Shown here: piece after piece, positions 24,309 through 33,492 of the stretch
How positions within the stretch are numbered: the stretch's first letter is position 1
How the letters are laid out: each line of letters starts with the position of its first letter
NCBI GenBank assembly: GCA_910580195.1
Contig: CAJTWA010000003.1
Coordinates: forward strand, 1-64,000
From: an uncultured Lachnospiraceae bacterium
Lineage (GTDB): Bacteria; Bacillota; Clostridia; Lachnospirales; Lachnospiraceae
Direction of reading: 5' to 3'
DNA: 64,000 nt
Notes under the pieces: model-generated
What the model was told of the DNA's origin: nothing
What the model saw: the letters and a program-made list of their open reading frames with translations, nothing else
Databases searched by the model: none
Translations under genes and position numbers: made by a program

Positions 24309-25556
24309 ATGGCTATTTCTTATGATAGATTATGGAAACTTTTGGCAGACCGGAACATGAACCGCACCGAGCTGAAAGAAGCAGCGGGCATAAGTTTTAA
24401 CGTATTGGCTAGGATGGGGAAGGACGAATCCATTTCCGTGGAAAGCATGGAAAAGATATGTTCTGCCCTAGGCTGCGATATCGGGGATATTGTGGAAATC
24501 CAGAAAAATGGGAAAAGCACGGGCAGGGCAGGGAATTTTTGCTCCATCGAATTATTCGCCGGGGCAGGGGGATTGGCCTTAGGGCTGGAAAAAGCTGGCT
24601 TCCATACCATAGGGTTAATTGAATTGGATAAAGACGCTTCGGACACCCTGAAGCTGAACAGGCCCAATTGGAGGGTTATCCATGACGACATAGCAAATAT
24701 TTCCTGCTTAGACCTTGAAGAATATTTTGGCATAGCAAAAGGGGAACTGGACGTGCTTTCCGGAGGCGCCCCCTGCCAAGCCTTTTCCTATGCAGGGAAA
24801 CGCCTTGGCCTTGAGGACGCCCGGGGGACATTGTTTTACCACTACGCCTCTTTCCTGCAGAAGCTCCAGCCGAAAATGTTCTTATTTGAAAATGTCCGCG
24901 GCCTGCTGACCCATGATAAGGGCCGCACCTATGCCACGATTACCCACATTTTCGAAGAAGCGGGGTATACCATCCAAAAGCAGGTGCTGAATGCGTGGGA
25001 TTACGGCACCCCACAGAAGAGGGAACGGCTGATTACCATTGGAATCCGCAATGATTTGCTGCCCAAGGTTACATACCATTTCCCCAAGCCCCACGAATAT
25101 AAGCCTATCTTAAGGGACGTCCTTCTGGACTGCCCCAAAGGCCCAGGGATTTCTTATGGGGAAAATAAGCGGAAAATATTCGAGCTTGTCCCTCCCGGGG
25201 GTTACTGGCGCGACATCCCAGTGGAAATTGCGAAGGATTATATGAAAAGCTGCTGGAATATGGAAGGCGGAAGGACTGGAATTTTAAGGCGCATGAGCCT
25301 GGACGAGCCTTCCTTGACGGTCCTCACCTCCCCTTCCCAAAAGCAGACCGAGCGGTGCCATCCCTTAGAGGCAAGGCCATTTACCGTCCGGGAAAATGCA
25401 AGGTGCCAGTCATTCCCGGATGAATGGGAATTCTGCGGCAATATCCATTCCCAGTATAAGCAGGTGGGAAATGCCGTGCCCGTGAATTTGGCCTATGAGA
25501 TTGCCAAGGAAATGCAGAAATCATTGGAGGGATTGGGAACGTGGAGTGGAAATTAG
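24309..25556 (+). CDS. DNA cytosine-5 methyltransferase with N-terminal HTH (GGNCC-type R-M system)
   Basis: The 415-residue protein starts with an XRE-like HTH of about 65 residues (LLADRNMNRTELKEAAGISFNVLARMGKDESISVESMEKICSALGCD) and continues with a C5 methylase: motif I ELFAGAGGLALGLEKAGF, motif IV GAPCQAFSYAG with catalytic C156, motif VI ENVRGLL, motif VIII QKRERLITIGIRND and motif X VGNAVPVNLAYEIAKEM. It protects host DNA against the adjacent nuclease, inferred to cut GGNCC. The HTH probably makes it a repressor of its own operon, as in M.SsoII-type enzymes. ATG 24309 has GGAGGAAG upstream. It overlaps the nuclease gene by 16 bases. Confidence 0.93.
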   Translation: MAISYDRLWKLLADRNMNRTELKEAAGISFNVLARMGKDESISVESMEKICSALGCDIGDIVEIQKNGKSTGRAGNFCSIELFAGAGGLALGLEKAGFHTIGLIELDKDASDTLKLNRPNWRVIHDDIANISCLDLEEYFGIAKGELDVLSGGAPCQAFSYAGKRLGLEDARGTLFYHYASFLQKLQPKMFLFENVRGLLTHDKGRTYATITHIFEEAGYTIQKQVLNAWDYGTPQKRERLITIGIRNDLLPKVTYHFPKPHEYKPILRDVLLDCPKGPGISYGENKRKIFELVPPGGYWRDIPVEIAKDYMKSCWNMEGGRTGILRRMSLDEPSLTVLTSPSQKQTERCHPLEARPFTVRENARCQSFPDEWEFCGNIHSQYKQVGNAVPVNLAYEIAKEMQKSLEGLGTWSGN

Positions 25557-26473
25557 GTTTTATTTCAGAACAGGATTTGAAACGACATGTACAGGCAACC
25601 ATTTTGAAATATGGGGAAAAATTGGAATCCTTTGACTTAAAAAGGTTCAACAGCAACTTAATTGACCCGGTAAAGCTGATTTTCGACAAGTCTGTATACC
25701 GGGCAAGCTGGGAAGAAATCGTAAATAACGAGATTTTCCGCCAGCGGGACAAGTCCAATAATAACGATATCGGTTATTTCCACCAGAATATTTTTTCCTA
25801 TTTTCGCGGGTGTGAAGTGCCCCAGTCTGGCTGGGACGTGATTTACCGGAACCCTGACGGGATTGCCATGCCAGAAGGGGACGTGGTCCACACAATTTAT
25901 GTGGAAATGAAAAATAAGCACAACACCATGAATTCCGCATCCTCAGCCAAAACTTATATCAAAATGCAAAGCCAGATTTTAGACGACGACGACTGCGCAT
26001 GCTTATTGGTAGAAGCCATTGCAAAAAAATCCCAGAACATCAAGTGGGCCACAAAAGTAGACGGAAAAAATGTCCAGCACCGCTTTATCCGCCGCGTCAG
26101 CATGGACCAGTTCTACGCAATCCTCACCGGGGATGAATATGCCTTTTATAAAATGTGCATGACCCTCCCGGGCATTATTAATGCTGTCGTAAACGAAGGC
26201 GACGGCGTAAAAGTCCCATCCGATACCGTAGTACAGGAATTAGGGAACCTAGCAAATTTATATGAAGGCTGCCCCGAAGATTTATCCATGGCAATGGCCG
26301 TATACATGCTGGGTTTCAGCACCTATCAGGGTTTTGCCCAACAGATTGCCCAGAAAATCGGCATAGGCGGCGACACCATGCTAAAGCAATTATACGATTT
26401 CGCAAAATTAGGCCAGTACTCCCTGCCAGCACTGTGGGCTTTCCCAGAAAAAAAGGATAATAATGAACCCTAA
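25541..26473 (+). CDS. Type II restriction endonuclease, Eco47II family (GGNCC)
   Basis: The 310-residue protein resembles the Eco47II family from the N-terminal LGFISEQDLKRHVQATILKY, through DKSNNNDIGYFHQNIFSYF and GWDVIYRNPDG, to VEMKNKHNTMNSASSAKTYIKMQ. The Asp of GWDV and the Glu-x-Lys of YVEMKNK look like the PD-(D/E)xK active site. Eco47II-type enzymes cut GGNCC; recognition here is inferred from family. It begins with GTG at 25541 inside the methylase gene, nine bases after GGAGGGA, which should keep nuclease levels low relative to methylase. Confidence 0.88.
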   Translation: MEWKLGFISEQDLKRHVQATILKYGEKLESFDLKRFNSNLIDPVKLIFDKSVYRASWEEIVNNEIFRQRDKSNNNDIGYFHQNIFSYFRGCEVPQSGWDVIYRNPDGIAMPEGDVVHTIYVEMKNKHNTMNSASSAKTYIKMQSQILDDDDCACLLVEAIAKKSQNIKWATKVDGKNVQHRFIRRVSMDQFYAILTGDEYAFYKMCMTLPGIINAVVNEGDGVKVPSDTVVQELGNLANLYEGCPEDLSMAMAVYMLGFSTYQGFAQQIAQKIGIGGDTMLKQLYDFAKLGQYSLPALWAFPEKKDNNEP

Positions 26474-27063
26474 GAAGACCCATAATCAGGATTAAGGCAG
26501 ATAATTAGGGCAGATAAAAGAGCCACAAACAAAGAGCTTTCATACAGCCCTGTTTAAATTCCCAAATTCTATCAAGTAAAAGTCCCCCTCCATCCACAGC
26601 CTCCCCAAGCAGTCCCCCACCCAATACACAGGCGGTTCCGGGCGGGCCTTCCCCCAAGAACTTGCAGACAGAGGTTTCCGGGCTACCCAATACACAGGCG
26701 GTTCCGGGCGGGCCTTCCCCTAAGCAAACGGTTCATGGGCGTACTTAGTGGAGGCGAAATCCACTGCTTACGGAAACTTAGTGATGAAGGCTTTCCTGAA
26801 TCACTTAGTTGCAGTTAGCAGTTAGTTCGCCGGAACGTTGCCCAGTTTGTGTGGGGAAGGCCCGCCCGGAACCGCCGTCCGCCCCCCAAAACGCCTGCCC
26901 CAAATAACACCTCACAAAAATCTCCCTCCCCCTTTTCATTTTTTAAAATAATACCACTACCAACTGGTAATATCCACTTACCCCACTCTTTCCCATAAAT
27001 TTCCAACAATTTTCATGCATTTTCACCAAAAATCCAAATAAAAAACTAGATATTTTTACGATA
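26474..27063. repeat. Repeat-rich intergenic region with direct and inverted GC-rich copies
   Basis: CCCAATACACAGG plus GGCGGTTCCGGGCGGGCCTTCCCC occurs at 26620-26655 and 26686-26720 (period 66). The 24-base GC-rich part recurs as an exact inverted copy at 26853-26876, able to form a very long hairpin around about 130 bases. GAACGTTGCCCAGTTTGTGTGGGGAAGG at 26833-26860 also resembles the 36-bp units at 35252-35380, so a dispersed repeat family is likely. No gene is seen; the last 150 bases are AT-rich. Confidence 0.75.
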
Positions 27064-27138
27064 TTGACCTTTCACTGGTATTATTGTAATATAAACTCAA
27101 CAGATGTGGTTATAACCAATCAATAGTGGACATAACCA
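27064..27138 (+). promoter_or_regulatory. Promoter and paired operators of the nucleoside-like operon
   Basis: TTGACC (27064-27069), 17-bp spacer and TAATAT (27087-27092) form a promoter. Downstream are GTGGTTATAACCA (27106-27118, with perfect core TGGTTATAACCA) and GTGGACATAACCA (27126-27138), two similar palindromes 20 bp apart, about two helical turns. They lie just before the GntR/HutC-type regulator gene and are its likely sites. Confidence 0.75.
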
Positions 27139-27159
27139 GATGGGGAAGGAGGGATTGAA

Positions 27160-27888
27160 ATGGAGGAAATTAAGGCGCCGAAATATCTCCAAGTCAAACA
27201 AAAAATCATAAGCTGCATTGATGATGGTACATACAAAGAAAAAGAAGCAATCCCCAGCGAACGGGATTTAATCACGCTCTTCGATGTCAGCAGAATTACA
27301 ATCCGAAAAGCAATTGATGAATTAGTCAATGAAGGGTATCTGTACCGTATCCATGGAAAGGGGACTTATGTCAAGGGGGAAACAGACCAGAACAACCTAA
27401 TATCCATTACAAGCTGTACGCAGGATATTGAACAGCTAGGCTATAAGCCTACCCGCAAGGTGTTAAGCGAGGGCGTCATCCCAGCAGATACAAAGCGCAG
27501 GACGTACCTGAACCTAGGGGAAAAGGACGAGGTATTCCGGTTATCCCGTATTTATTATGCAGATGGGGAACCGCTGAACTTTACGACCACATACCTCCCC
27601 TATAAGATTTTCCCGGAAATAGACCTGTATGATTTTTCCAAGGTTTCCTTATACAAAATCGTGGAAGAGAAATACGGCGTGAAGATTACAAAGGCAACGC
27701 GCACCATTGAGGCAGTCAGCGCCCATGGGGAGCTCTCGGAAAATCTGGATGTGGAGGAAAACGTCCCATTGCTGCAGTTTTGCTGCACCACCTATGGGAT
27801 GGTAAACGGAAAAGAAGTTCCCATTGAGTATTTTAAATGCTGTTACCGGACCGATAAGTTTAAGTTTTATATCCACCAGATAAGGTAA
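27160..27888 (+). CDS. GntR-family regulator, HutC subfamily (UTRA effector domain)
   Basis: A 242-residue repressor. Residues 5-75 form the winged HTH (KYLQVKQKIISCIDDGTY ... PSERDLITLFDVSRITIRKAIDELVNEGYLYRIHGKGTYV); residues about 95-240 form a UTRA ligand domain (SEGVIPADTKRRTYLNLGEKDEVFRLSRIYYADGEPLNFTTTYLPY ... PIEYFKCCYRTDKFKFYI). It heads an operon of transport and catabolic genes, so the effector should be the imported compound or a phosphorylated intermediate. AGGAGGG precedes the ATG. Confidence 0.92.
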   Translation: MEEIKAPKYLQVKQKIISCIDDGTYKEKEAIPSERDLITLFDVSRITIRKAIDELVNEGYLYRIHGKGTYVKGETDQNNLISITSCTQDIEQLGYKPTRKVLSEGVIPADTKRRTYLNLGEKDEVFRLSRIYYADGEPLNFTTTYLPYKIFPEIDLYDFSKVSLYKIVEEKYGVKITKATRTIEAVSAHGELSENLDVEENVPLLQFCCTTYGMVNGKEVPIEYFKCCYRTDKFKFYIHQIR

Positions 27889-27922
27889 TGGGAAGTGGGA
27901 AGAGCCATGAAAGGAGATTGGT

Positions 27923-29134
27923 ATGAAAAAGAGGATAAGTTTTATTTTGGTATTGGCAGTTTTGTGCTTTACAGTATTAGGAGGCTGCGGCAATAAGAAG
28001 GAAGGGGGAAATAGCAATAGCAAAGCAGATGCCGGGGAAGAAGGCAATGCAGGCGGCGGGAGCGGCGTCAAGGTAGCAATCGTATGTTCGGGCGCAGGGC
28101 AGAACGACAATGGGTATAATCAGTCTGCCTGTGACGGGATTAAGGAACTGTCAGAGGAAATCGGGTGCGAATACAAGGTGATTGAGCCGGCAAACGGCGT
28201 CCCAGAAGCATTGGAAACGCTGGCAAGCGATGGATATAACCTGATTTTCACATTAGAATATGATTTTGACGCATTAATCAAAGGCGTTGGTGGCTCTGAC
28301 CCTATAGCGGCCCAATACCCCGACACGACCTTCGTGGTATTCAACGACGACCCCAACAAGGATGAATCCGGCAACCAGATCCACGACAACGTAATTTCCG
28401 TATTATTCGACGTCCATGAGGCATCTTATCTTGCTGGCTACCTGTCCGTGCAAGTCAATGAAAATATGGAAAAGCTGTTTGGCAGCTCCTATAACCTGAC
28501 GCCTTTGGACAAGTCAAGGGGCATCGGCTTTGTCGGCGGCACAAATTCAAACGGGATCCTCGTATTTTCCTATGGGTTTATCGAAGGGATTAACAAAGCG
28601 GCAGAAGAATATAATGTAAATTACAACTATTATGCAAAATACGACGCAGGGTTTACGGATTCCGCCCTTGGCAGCACCACCGCAGGGACATTTTACGATG
28701 AAGGGGCTAACGTAGTATTTGCAAATGCCGGCGTGGTTGGCGACGGTATCACCGCAAAGGCAAAAGAAGTAGGGAAACTGGCAATCCAGACAGACGCCAA
28801 CTTAGATGGGCAGCAGCCCGGCTTTGTGTTAACCAGCGTGCTGAAAATCACAGGCGTCCCGGTAAAAACCATTACACAGGCTTACGCAGACGGCAAAATC
28901 AAGGACATGGACAGGCTCCAGACGTATAACCTTGCATCTGGCGCTACCGGAATCACAGATTTGGAAGAAATGGGCAAGCATGTGGAAGACCAAGAAACAT
29001 GGGAATCCATTAAGGAAAAAGTTGCAGCAGTCAGCAAACAGATTGAGGATGGCGAAATCGACGTTACCAACAAGCAGTTAAATGAGGACTTTGACCCATC
29101 TTCCTGCCCGAATGTGACCGTAAAAACGGAATAG
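27923..29134 (+). CDS. BMP-family ABC transporter substrate-binding lipoprotein (nucleoside type)
   Basis: The 403-residue protein begins with a lipoprotein signal ending LGGC (Cys about residue 22), then a Gly/Ser/Asn-rich linker and a periplasmic-binding fold of the BMP/Med family (KVAIVCSGAGQNDNGYNQSACDGIKEL, DTTFVVFNDDP, HEASYLAGYLSVQVN, GIGFVGGTNSNG). Family members such as BmpA, Med and PnrA bind purine or other nucleosides. It is followed by an attenuator and the ATPase and permeases of the same transporter. The ligand may be an unusual nucleoside given the downstream enzymes. Confidence 0.92.
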   Translation: MKKRISFILVLAVLCFTVLGGCGNKKEGGNSNSKADAGEEGNAGGGSGVKVAIVCSGAGQNDNGYNQSACDGIKELSEEIGCEYKVIEPANGVPEALETLASDGYNLIFTLEYDFDALIKGVGGSDPIAAQYPDTTFVVFNDDPNKDESGNQIHDNVISVLFDVHEASYLAGYLSVQVNENMEKLFGSSYNLTPLDKSRGIGFVGGTNSNGILVFSYGFIEGINKAAEEYNVNYNYYAKYDAGFTDSALGSTTAGTFYDEGANVVFANAGVVGDGITAKAKEVGKLAIQTDANLDGQQPGFVLTSVLKITGVPVKTITQAYADGKIKDMDRLQTYNLASGATGITDLEEMGKHVEDQETWESIKEKVAAVSKQIEDGEIDVTNKQLNEDFDPSSCPNVTVKTE

Positions 29135-29148
29135 CAAAAGATAGGATA

Positions 29149-29189
29149 GGCGCCTAAGATACATCAATTTGGGCTTAGGCGCCCTTTTT
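29149..29189 (+). terminator. Intra-operon terminator/attenuator after the binding protein gene
   Basis: GGCGCCTAAG (29149-29158) pairs perfectly with CTTAGGCGCC (29174-29183), then CTTTTTG. It lies between the binding protein gene and the ATPase gene, so it should reduce expression of downstream genes relative to the lipoprotein. Confidence 0.85.
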
Positions 29190-29213
29190 GCGCCTGAAAT
29201 AAGGAGAATTTCT

Positions 29214-30821
29214 ATGGGTATCATGATTGAAACACAAAATTTAACGAAAAAATTCGGTGATTTTGTCGCAAACAACAATATTAATCTTCAGGTAGAAGAG
29301 CAGGAAATTAAATGTATTGTAGGGGAAAACGGCGCCGGGAAATCTACCTTGATGAACATGCTTTACGGGGTATTCAAGCCCACCAGCGGGAAGGTGCTCC
29401 TAAAAGGGGAAGAGCTGGCAATGAATTCCCCCACGGACGCCATCCGGCATGGCATTGGCATGGTGCACCAGCATTTCAAGCTAGTGCCCAGCTTTACCGT
29501 ATACGAAAATATCCTCCTAGGGAGCGAGATTACCAAAAATGGCCTGATTGACCGGAAACAGGAAATTGAAAATGTACAGAAGCTGATTGAAGATTACCAT
29601 TTCCAAATCGACCCCATGGCAAAAATTCAGGATATTTCCGTAGGCCTGTGCCAGCAGGTGGAAATCTTAAAAATGCTCTACCGCAACGTGGATATCCTGA
29701 TTTTGGACGAGCCTACGGCAGTGCTGACGCCGCAGGAAGTGGACCAGCTAATGGAAAACTTAAAAGCCCTTAGGGACCAAGGCAAGACCATTATCGTCAT
29801 TACCCACAAGCTGCGGGAGGTTATGTACTTAAGCGACAGCGTGACCGTCATAAAGAGCGGGCAGGTGATTGGGAACGTCAAGACCAAGGACACCTGCGAA
29901 TCCGAGCTGGCTCAGATGATGGTAGGCCGGGACGTAGTCCTTACGGTAAAAAACGAGGACGGCCCAGCGCCGAAAGAGGAAGAGGCTTACCGAGCCGAAA
30001 ATATCTGCACGGTAAACGACGCAAACCAAGAAATCCTGCACAATGTTTCCCTGTCTGTGCGGAAAGGGGAAGTCCTTGGCATCGCAGGGGTGGAAGGCAA
30101 TGGGCAGAGCGAACTGATTAAGGTGCTGACAGGCATGATGGCTGTTACCAAAGGGAAAGTAGTCCTAAACGGCAGGGACATCACCAACGAGTGGCCCGAC
30201 AAGCTGCGTAAATTTGGGATTGGGATTATTCCAGAGGACCGCTATGCCCAAGGATTGTGCCGGGAAATGTCCATCCCGGAAAACTGCATTGCCGGGTATT
30301 TCGATACCCATGGGGTGTGCAGCAAGGGCATCCTGAAAGGGAAAAGCATGAGGCAGCTCTGCGACAGCTTTATTGAGAAGTATGACATCCGGGTATCCGA
30401 GCGGTATGGCCTGATTTCCCAGCTTTCCGGCGGAAATGCCCAGAAAGTCATTATTGCAAGGGAATTTGAGAATAACCCGGACCTGATTATCGCCTGCCAG
30501 CCCACCCGGGGCGTGGATATCGGCTCCATTGAATTTATCCATAAGCAGCTCCTTTCCTTACGGAACGCCGGGAAAGCAGTCCTTTTGATTTCCAGCGAGC
30601 TGTCGGAAATTATGAGCCTGTCCGACCGGGTTGCCGTCATGTACAAGGGCGGGATTATCGGGGAGGTAGACCCCCGTGAAGCATCATCCGAAAAAATTGG
30701 CCTGCTGATGGCAGGAGCCGGGCAGGAAACATGCGCAGCAGATCCAAAGCAGGCGCCCGAAAAAGACGGCCTGTATACGGCAGGAACCGGGCAGGAAGGA
30801 GGAGGCAGGAATGAAAAATAG
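29214..30821 (+). CDS. Sugar/nucleoside-type ABC transporter ATP-binding protein (two NBDs)
   Basis: This 535-residue protein has two ATPase modules. The first has Walker A GENGAGKST, signature-like DISVGLCQQVEIL and Walker B ILILDEPTAVL; the second has VEGNGQSE in place of Walker A, then LSGGNAQKVIIARE and LIIACQPTRGVDI. A degenerate second site is normal in this class (NupA/RbsA). It powers import with the two following permeases. ATG 29214 has AAGGAG seven bases upstream. Its last codons overlap the next start by 11 bases. Confidence 0.93.
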   Translation: MGIMIETQNLTKKFGDFVANNNINLQVEEQEIKCIVGENGAGKSTLMNMLYGVFKPTSGKVLLKGEELAMNSPTDAIRHGIGMVHQHFKLVPSFTVYENILLGSEITKNGLIDRKQEIENVQKLIEDYHFQIDPMAKIQDISVGLCQQVEILKMLYRNVDILILDEPTAVLTPQEVDQLMENLKALRDQGKTIIVITHKLREVMYLSDSVTVIKSGQVIGNVKTKDTCESELAQMMVGRDVVLTVKNEDGPAPKEEEAYRAENICTVNDANQEILHNVSLSVRKGEVLGIAGVEGNGQSELIKVLTGMMAVTKGKVVLNGRDITNEWPDKLRKFGIGIIPEDRYAQGLCREMSIPENCIAGYFDTHGVCSKGILKGKSMRQLCDSFIEKYDIRVSERYGLISQLSGGNAQKVIIAREFENNPDLIIACQPTRGVDIGSIEFIHKQLLSLRNAGKAVLLISSELSEIMSLSDRVAVMYKGGIIGEVDPREASSEKIGLLMAGAGQETCAADPKQAPEKDGLYTAGTGQEGGGRNEK

Positions 30822-31890
30822 TAAAACAGGCTATCTAGGCCCCCAAATCTTAAATACGCTGCTTCCCGTTGGGTTAGCATTTTTCATCGGCGGCATTATC
30901 ATCCTCTGCATTGGGGAAGACCCCATAGAAGCCTATGGCATTATGCTGGGAAAATCCCTGTTCACGGCAAAAGGGCTTTTAAATACCCTCCACTATGCCT
31001 CCCCGCTGCTTTTGACAGGGCTTGCCATTGCCATTACCTTTAAGGCAAATATTTTCAATATGGGCGTGGAAGGGCAGCTTCTCTTAGGCGGCTTTTTTGC
31101 AGGGATTGCCGGGGCGTCCCTAGATGTATCAAGCCCCATTTTGGCAAAAATCCTGTGCATGCTGGTTGGGATGGCATGCGGCGTGGCATTTGCGCTGGTC
31201 CCGGCTATTTTGCGGGCTTACTTCCATGTGGATGAGATGGTTGTCACATTGATGCTCAACTATGCCATGATAAAAGTGCTGGAATATTTATCCTCCGGCC
31301 CCTTCCGGGAGGCGGGTTCTGGGTATGTCTGCACCCCCATTATCAAGGAAGGAGCCATGTTTGAACGGCTTGGCATCAATAACTCAAGGCTTACCATGTT
31401 CTTTTTCATTGCGTTTGCCGTACTGGCTGTTATGGCGTTCGTATTCCGGAATACAAGGCTTGGGATGGAAATTACCGCCATTGGGAAAAACCCGGAATTT
31501 GCAGAAGCCACCGGGATGCGCGTCCGCAGGAAAATTATCATCCTTATGTGCATAAGCGGCGCGCTGGCAGGGCTGGCAGGGGCTGGGCATATGATGAGCG
31601 AGAAGTTCAAGTATACCTTGGCGTTTTCCGGCACCACAGGACTTGGCTGGGACGGCATGCTGATTGCATTGCTGGGGCGGCATAACCCCATTGGGATCCT
31701 GCTGGCAGCAATTTTCTTCAGCGCGTTAAAGACAGGGGCAGACAATATCAACATGTACACTTCCGTGCCAAAAGAAATTGTCGGCGTGCTCCAAGGGCTG
31801 ATTATCCTGTTCCTTGCCGTGCAGTTTTTAGACGAGCGTTTTGGGCTGCGGGAACGCGCCCGCAAGCTGAAATCTAGGAAGGAGGCGTGA
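30811..31890 (+). CDS. ABC transporter permease 1 (branched-chain/nucleoside class)
   Basis: A 359-residue polytopic protein with about nine to ten hydrophobic segments and the conserved stretch NIFNMGVEGQLLLGGFFAGIAG, seen in NupP/YufP-type nucleoside permeases; the region TAIGKNPEFAEATGMRVRR is the coupling-helix motif contacting the ATPase. It is longer than its partner, as usual for this pair. It overlaps the ATPase gene and is followed after three bases by permease 2. Confidence 0.93.
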   Translation: MKNSKTGYLGPQILNTLLPVGLAFFIGGIIILCIGEDPIEAYGIMLGKSLFTAKGLLNTLHYASPLLLTGLAIAITFKANIFNMGVEGQLLLGGFFAGIAGASLDVSSPILAKILCMLVGMACGVAFALVPAILRAYFHVDEMVVTLMLNYAMIKVLEYLSSGPFREAGSGYVCTPIIKEGAMFERLGINNSRLTMFFFIAFAVLAVMAFVFRNTRLGMEITAIGKNPEFAEATGMRVRRKIIILMCISGALAGLAGAGHMMSEKFKYTLAFSGTTGLGWDGMLIALLGRHNPIGILLAAIFFSALKTGADNINMYTSVPKEIVGVLQGLIILFLAVQFLDERFGLRERARKLKSRKEA

Positions 31891-31893
31891 GAA

Positions 31894-32802
31894 ATGTCAT
31901 TTATCAATGGAATAATCTATGATTCCGTGTACCATGCAGTGCCAATCCTGCTCTGTGTGCTGGGAGGGATTTTCGCTTACAAGGCAAATGTTTTGAATAT
32001 CGCATTGGAAGGCATGATGCTGGCCGGCGCATTTTTCTCCGTCCTAGTCAGCTACCAGACCGGCAGCATTGCCCTTGGGTATCTGGCGGCAATCGGCGCG
32101 TGCCTAGTGATTGGTTTGGTGTTTGCATTTTTCGGCGTTACCTGCAAAGGGAATGTCATTATCATCGGCCTTGCCGTGAATATGTCGGTAACGGCGGTGG
32201 CGGGGTTTGTGCTGCAGCTTATGAATTCCGCAAACATTAAGCTGGATTTTGCAAATGCCGCGGACTTTAAGATCCACATCCCTTTCATTGAAAGCATCCC
32301 CATCTTAGGGAGCATTTTAAGCGGGCATACTTTGATTACGTATATTTCCTTCGTGTCCATTGTGCTGATCTGGATTCTGATGTACCGCACCAAGTTCGGG
32401 ATTTACGTCCGGGTGGTGGGGGAAAATGAGGATTCCGCCAAGAGCCTTGGGCTCAACACCAACAAATACCGCTATCTGGCCGTGCTGTTAGGCGGGCTGT
32501 TCTGCGCCCTTGCCGGGACAAACTTGGCCTTGGAGCGGATGACGATTTTTACCAACGGCATGACCGCAGGCCGCGGGTTTATCGCCATTGCAGCCATCTA
32601 CTGCGGCAGGGGCGACCCGCTTTCTTCCTCCATGTATGCCGTGATTTTCGGCTTGGCAAGGGCGCTGGCCGTAAACTTGAGCCTCTATGCCGGGGCTGCC
32701 GCCGCAGTATTTGACGTCATCCCCTATATCGTGATGACAGTCGTGCTCACGGCAGTGTCCATGATCAAATACAGGAACCATAAAGCCCGCGGCGTCGCAT
32801 AG
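31894..32802 (+). CDS. ABC transporter permease 2 (nucleoside class)
   Basis: The 302-residue partner permease has about eight membrane segments, the motif KANVLNIALEGMMLAGAFFSV and the coupling region VVGENEDSAKSLGLNTNKYRY. Together with permease 1, the two-NBD ATPase and the BMP lipoprotein it makes a complete high-affinity importer in the NupNOPQ/PnrABCD class. Confidence 0.93.
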   Translation: MSFINGIIYDSVYHAVPILLCVLGGIFAYKANVLNIALEGMMLAGAFFSVLVSYQTGSIALGYLAAIGACLVIGLVFAFFGVTCKGNVIIIGLAVNMSVTAVAGFVLQLMNSANIKLDFANAADFKIHIPFIESIPILGSILSGHTLITYISFVSIVLIWILMYRTKFGIYVRVVGENEDSAKSLGLNTNKYRYLAVLLGGLFCALAGTNLALERMTIFTNGMTAGRGFIAIAAIYCGRGDPLSSSMYAVIFGLARALAVNLSLYAGAAAAVFDVIPYIVMTVVLTAVSMIKYRNHKARGVA

Positions 32803-32873
32803 CCATACGGACAATCGAAACGGACAGAAAAAGCAGGAACAGCAAAATATAAGTTACAGGGGGTGAAACAGCT

Positions 32874-33437
32874 ATGGGAAAAAGCGCATTAATTATCGTA
32901 GACATGGTGCGGGATTTTACTGACCCAAAAGGGCTGGTCTATTACCCGCAGAACCGGGAAATCCTGAAATTTATCCAAGAAGCCTTGGAAGAAGCTAGGA
33001 AAAAAAGCCTGCCCGTCATTTTCCTTAAGCACCAAAACCGCAAAGGGAAAATTGACCGCAAAGCCGCAGCCATGAGGCCAAACTGCATCGAAGGGACATT
33101 TGGGGTGGAAATTGACCCCATGCTCACCGTAGAGGAAAAAGATTATGTCATCCCAAAACGGAGGTACAGCGGCTTTTTTGGCACGGATTTAGACCTTGTG
33201 CTCCGGGAAAACGGCATAGAAAATACCATCATAGTGGGGACAAAGACCAATTGCTGCATCCGGGCGACCGTAACCGACGCCTTTTATCTGGACTACACGC
33301 CCTATGTCATCCGGGAATGTGTCGCCACCAATGACGAGGTGGTAAACGAGGTGCATCTGACGGATATAGATAAGTACCTCGGCCATGTCATTACGATGGA
33401 AACGTATAAGGAAATGCTGGCAAAAGGGGAATTGTAA
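32874..33437 (+). CDS. Isochorismatase-family cysteine hydrolase
   Basis: The 187-residue enzyme has the family triad: Asp in IIVDMVRDF (residue 10), Lys in VIPKRRYSGFFGTDLD and Cys in TKTNCCIRATVTDAFYLDY. Relatives include nicotinamidases, N-carbamoylsarcosine amidase and ureidoacrylate hydrolase, so it probably hydrolyses an amide, carbamoyl or ureido group on the imported base or its breakdown product. The spacing HQNRKGKIDRKAAAMRPNCIEGTFG is typical. GGGGGTGAAA lies before the ATG. The true substrate is not readable from sequence. Confidence 0.88.
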   Translation: MGKSALIIVDMVRDFTDPKGLVYYPQNREILKFIQEALEEARKKSLPVIFLKHQNRKGKIDRKAAAMRPNCIEGTFGVEIDPMLTVEEKDYVIPKRRYSGFFGTDLDLVLRENGIENTIIVGTKTNCCIRATVTDAFYLDYTPYVIRECVATNDEVVNEVHLTDIDKYLGHVITMETYKEMLAKGEL

Positions 33438-33492
33438 AGGCACAAAAAATTTAATGGAACGATGTGCCAGAAGGCGGAAGGGATGTTGAAAT

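Noticed and set aside
26474..27063. Additional gene of the R-M system
   Set aside because: Only repeat-derived frames are present; no start signals or helicase, controller or Vsr-like motifs are seen.
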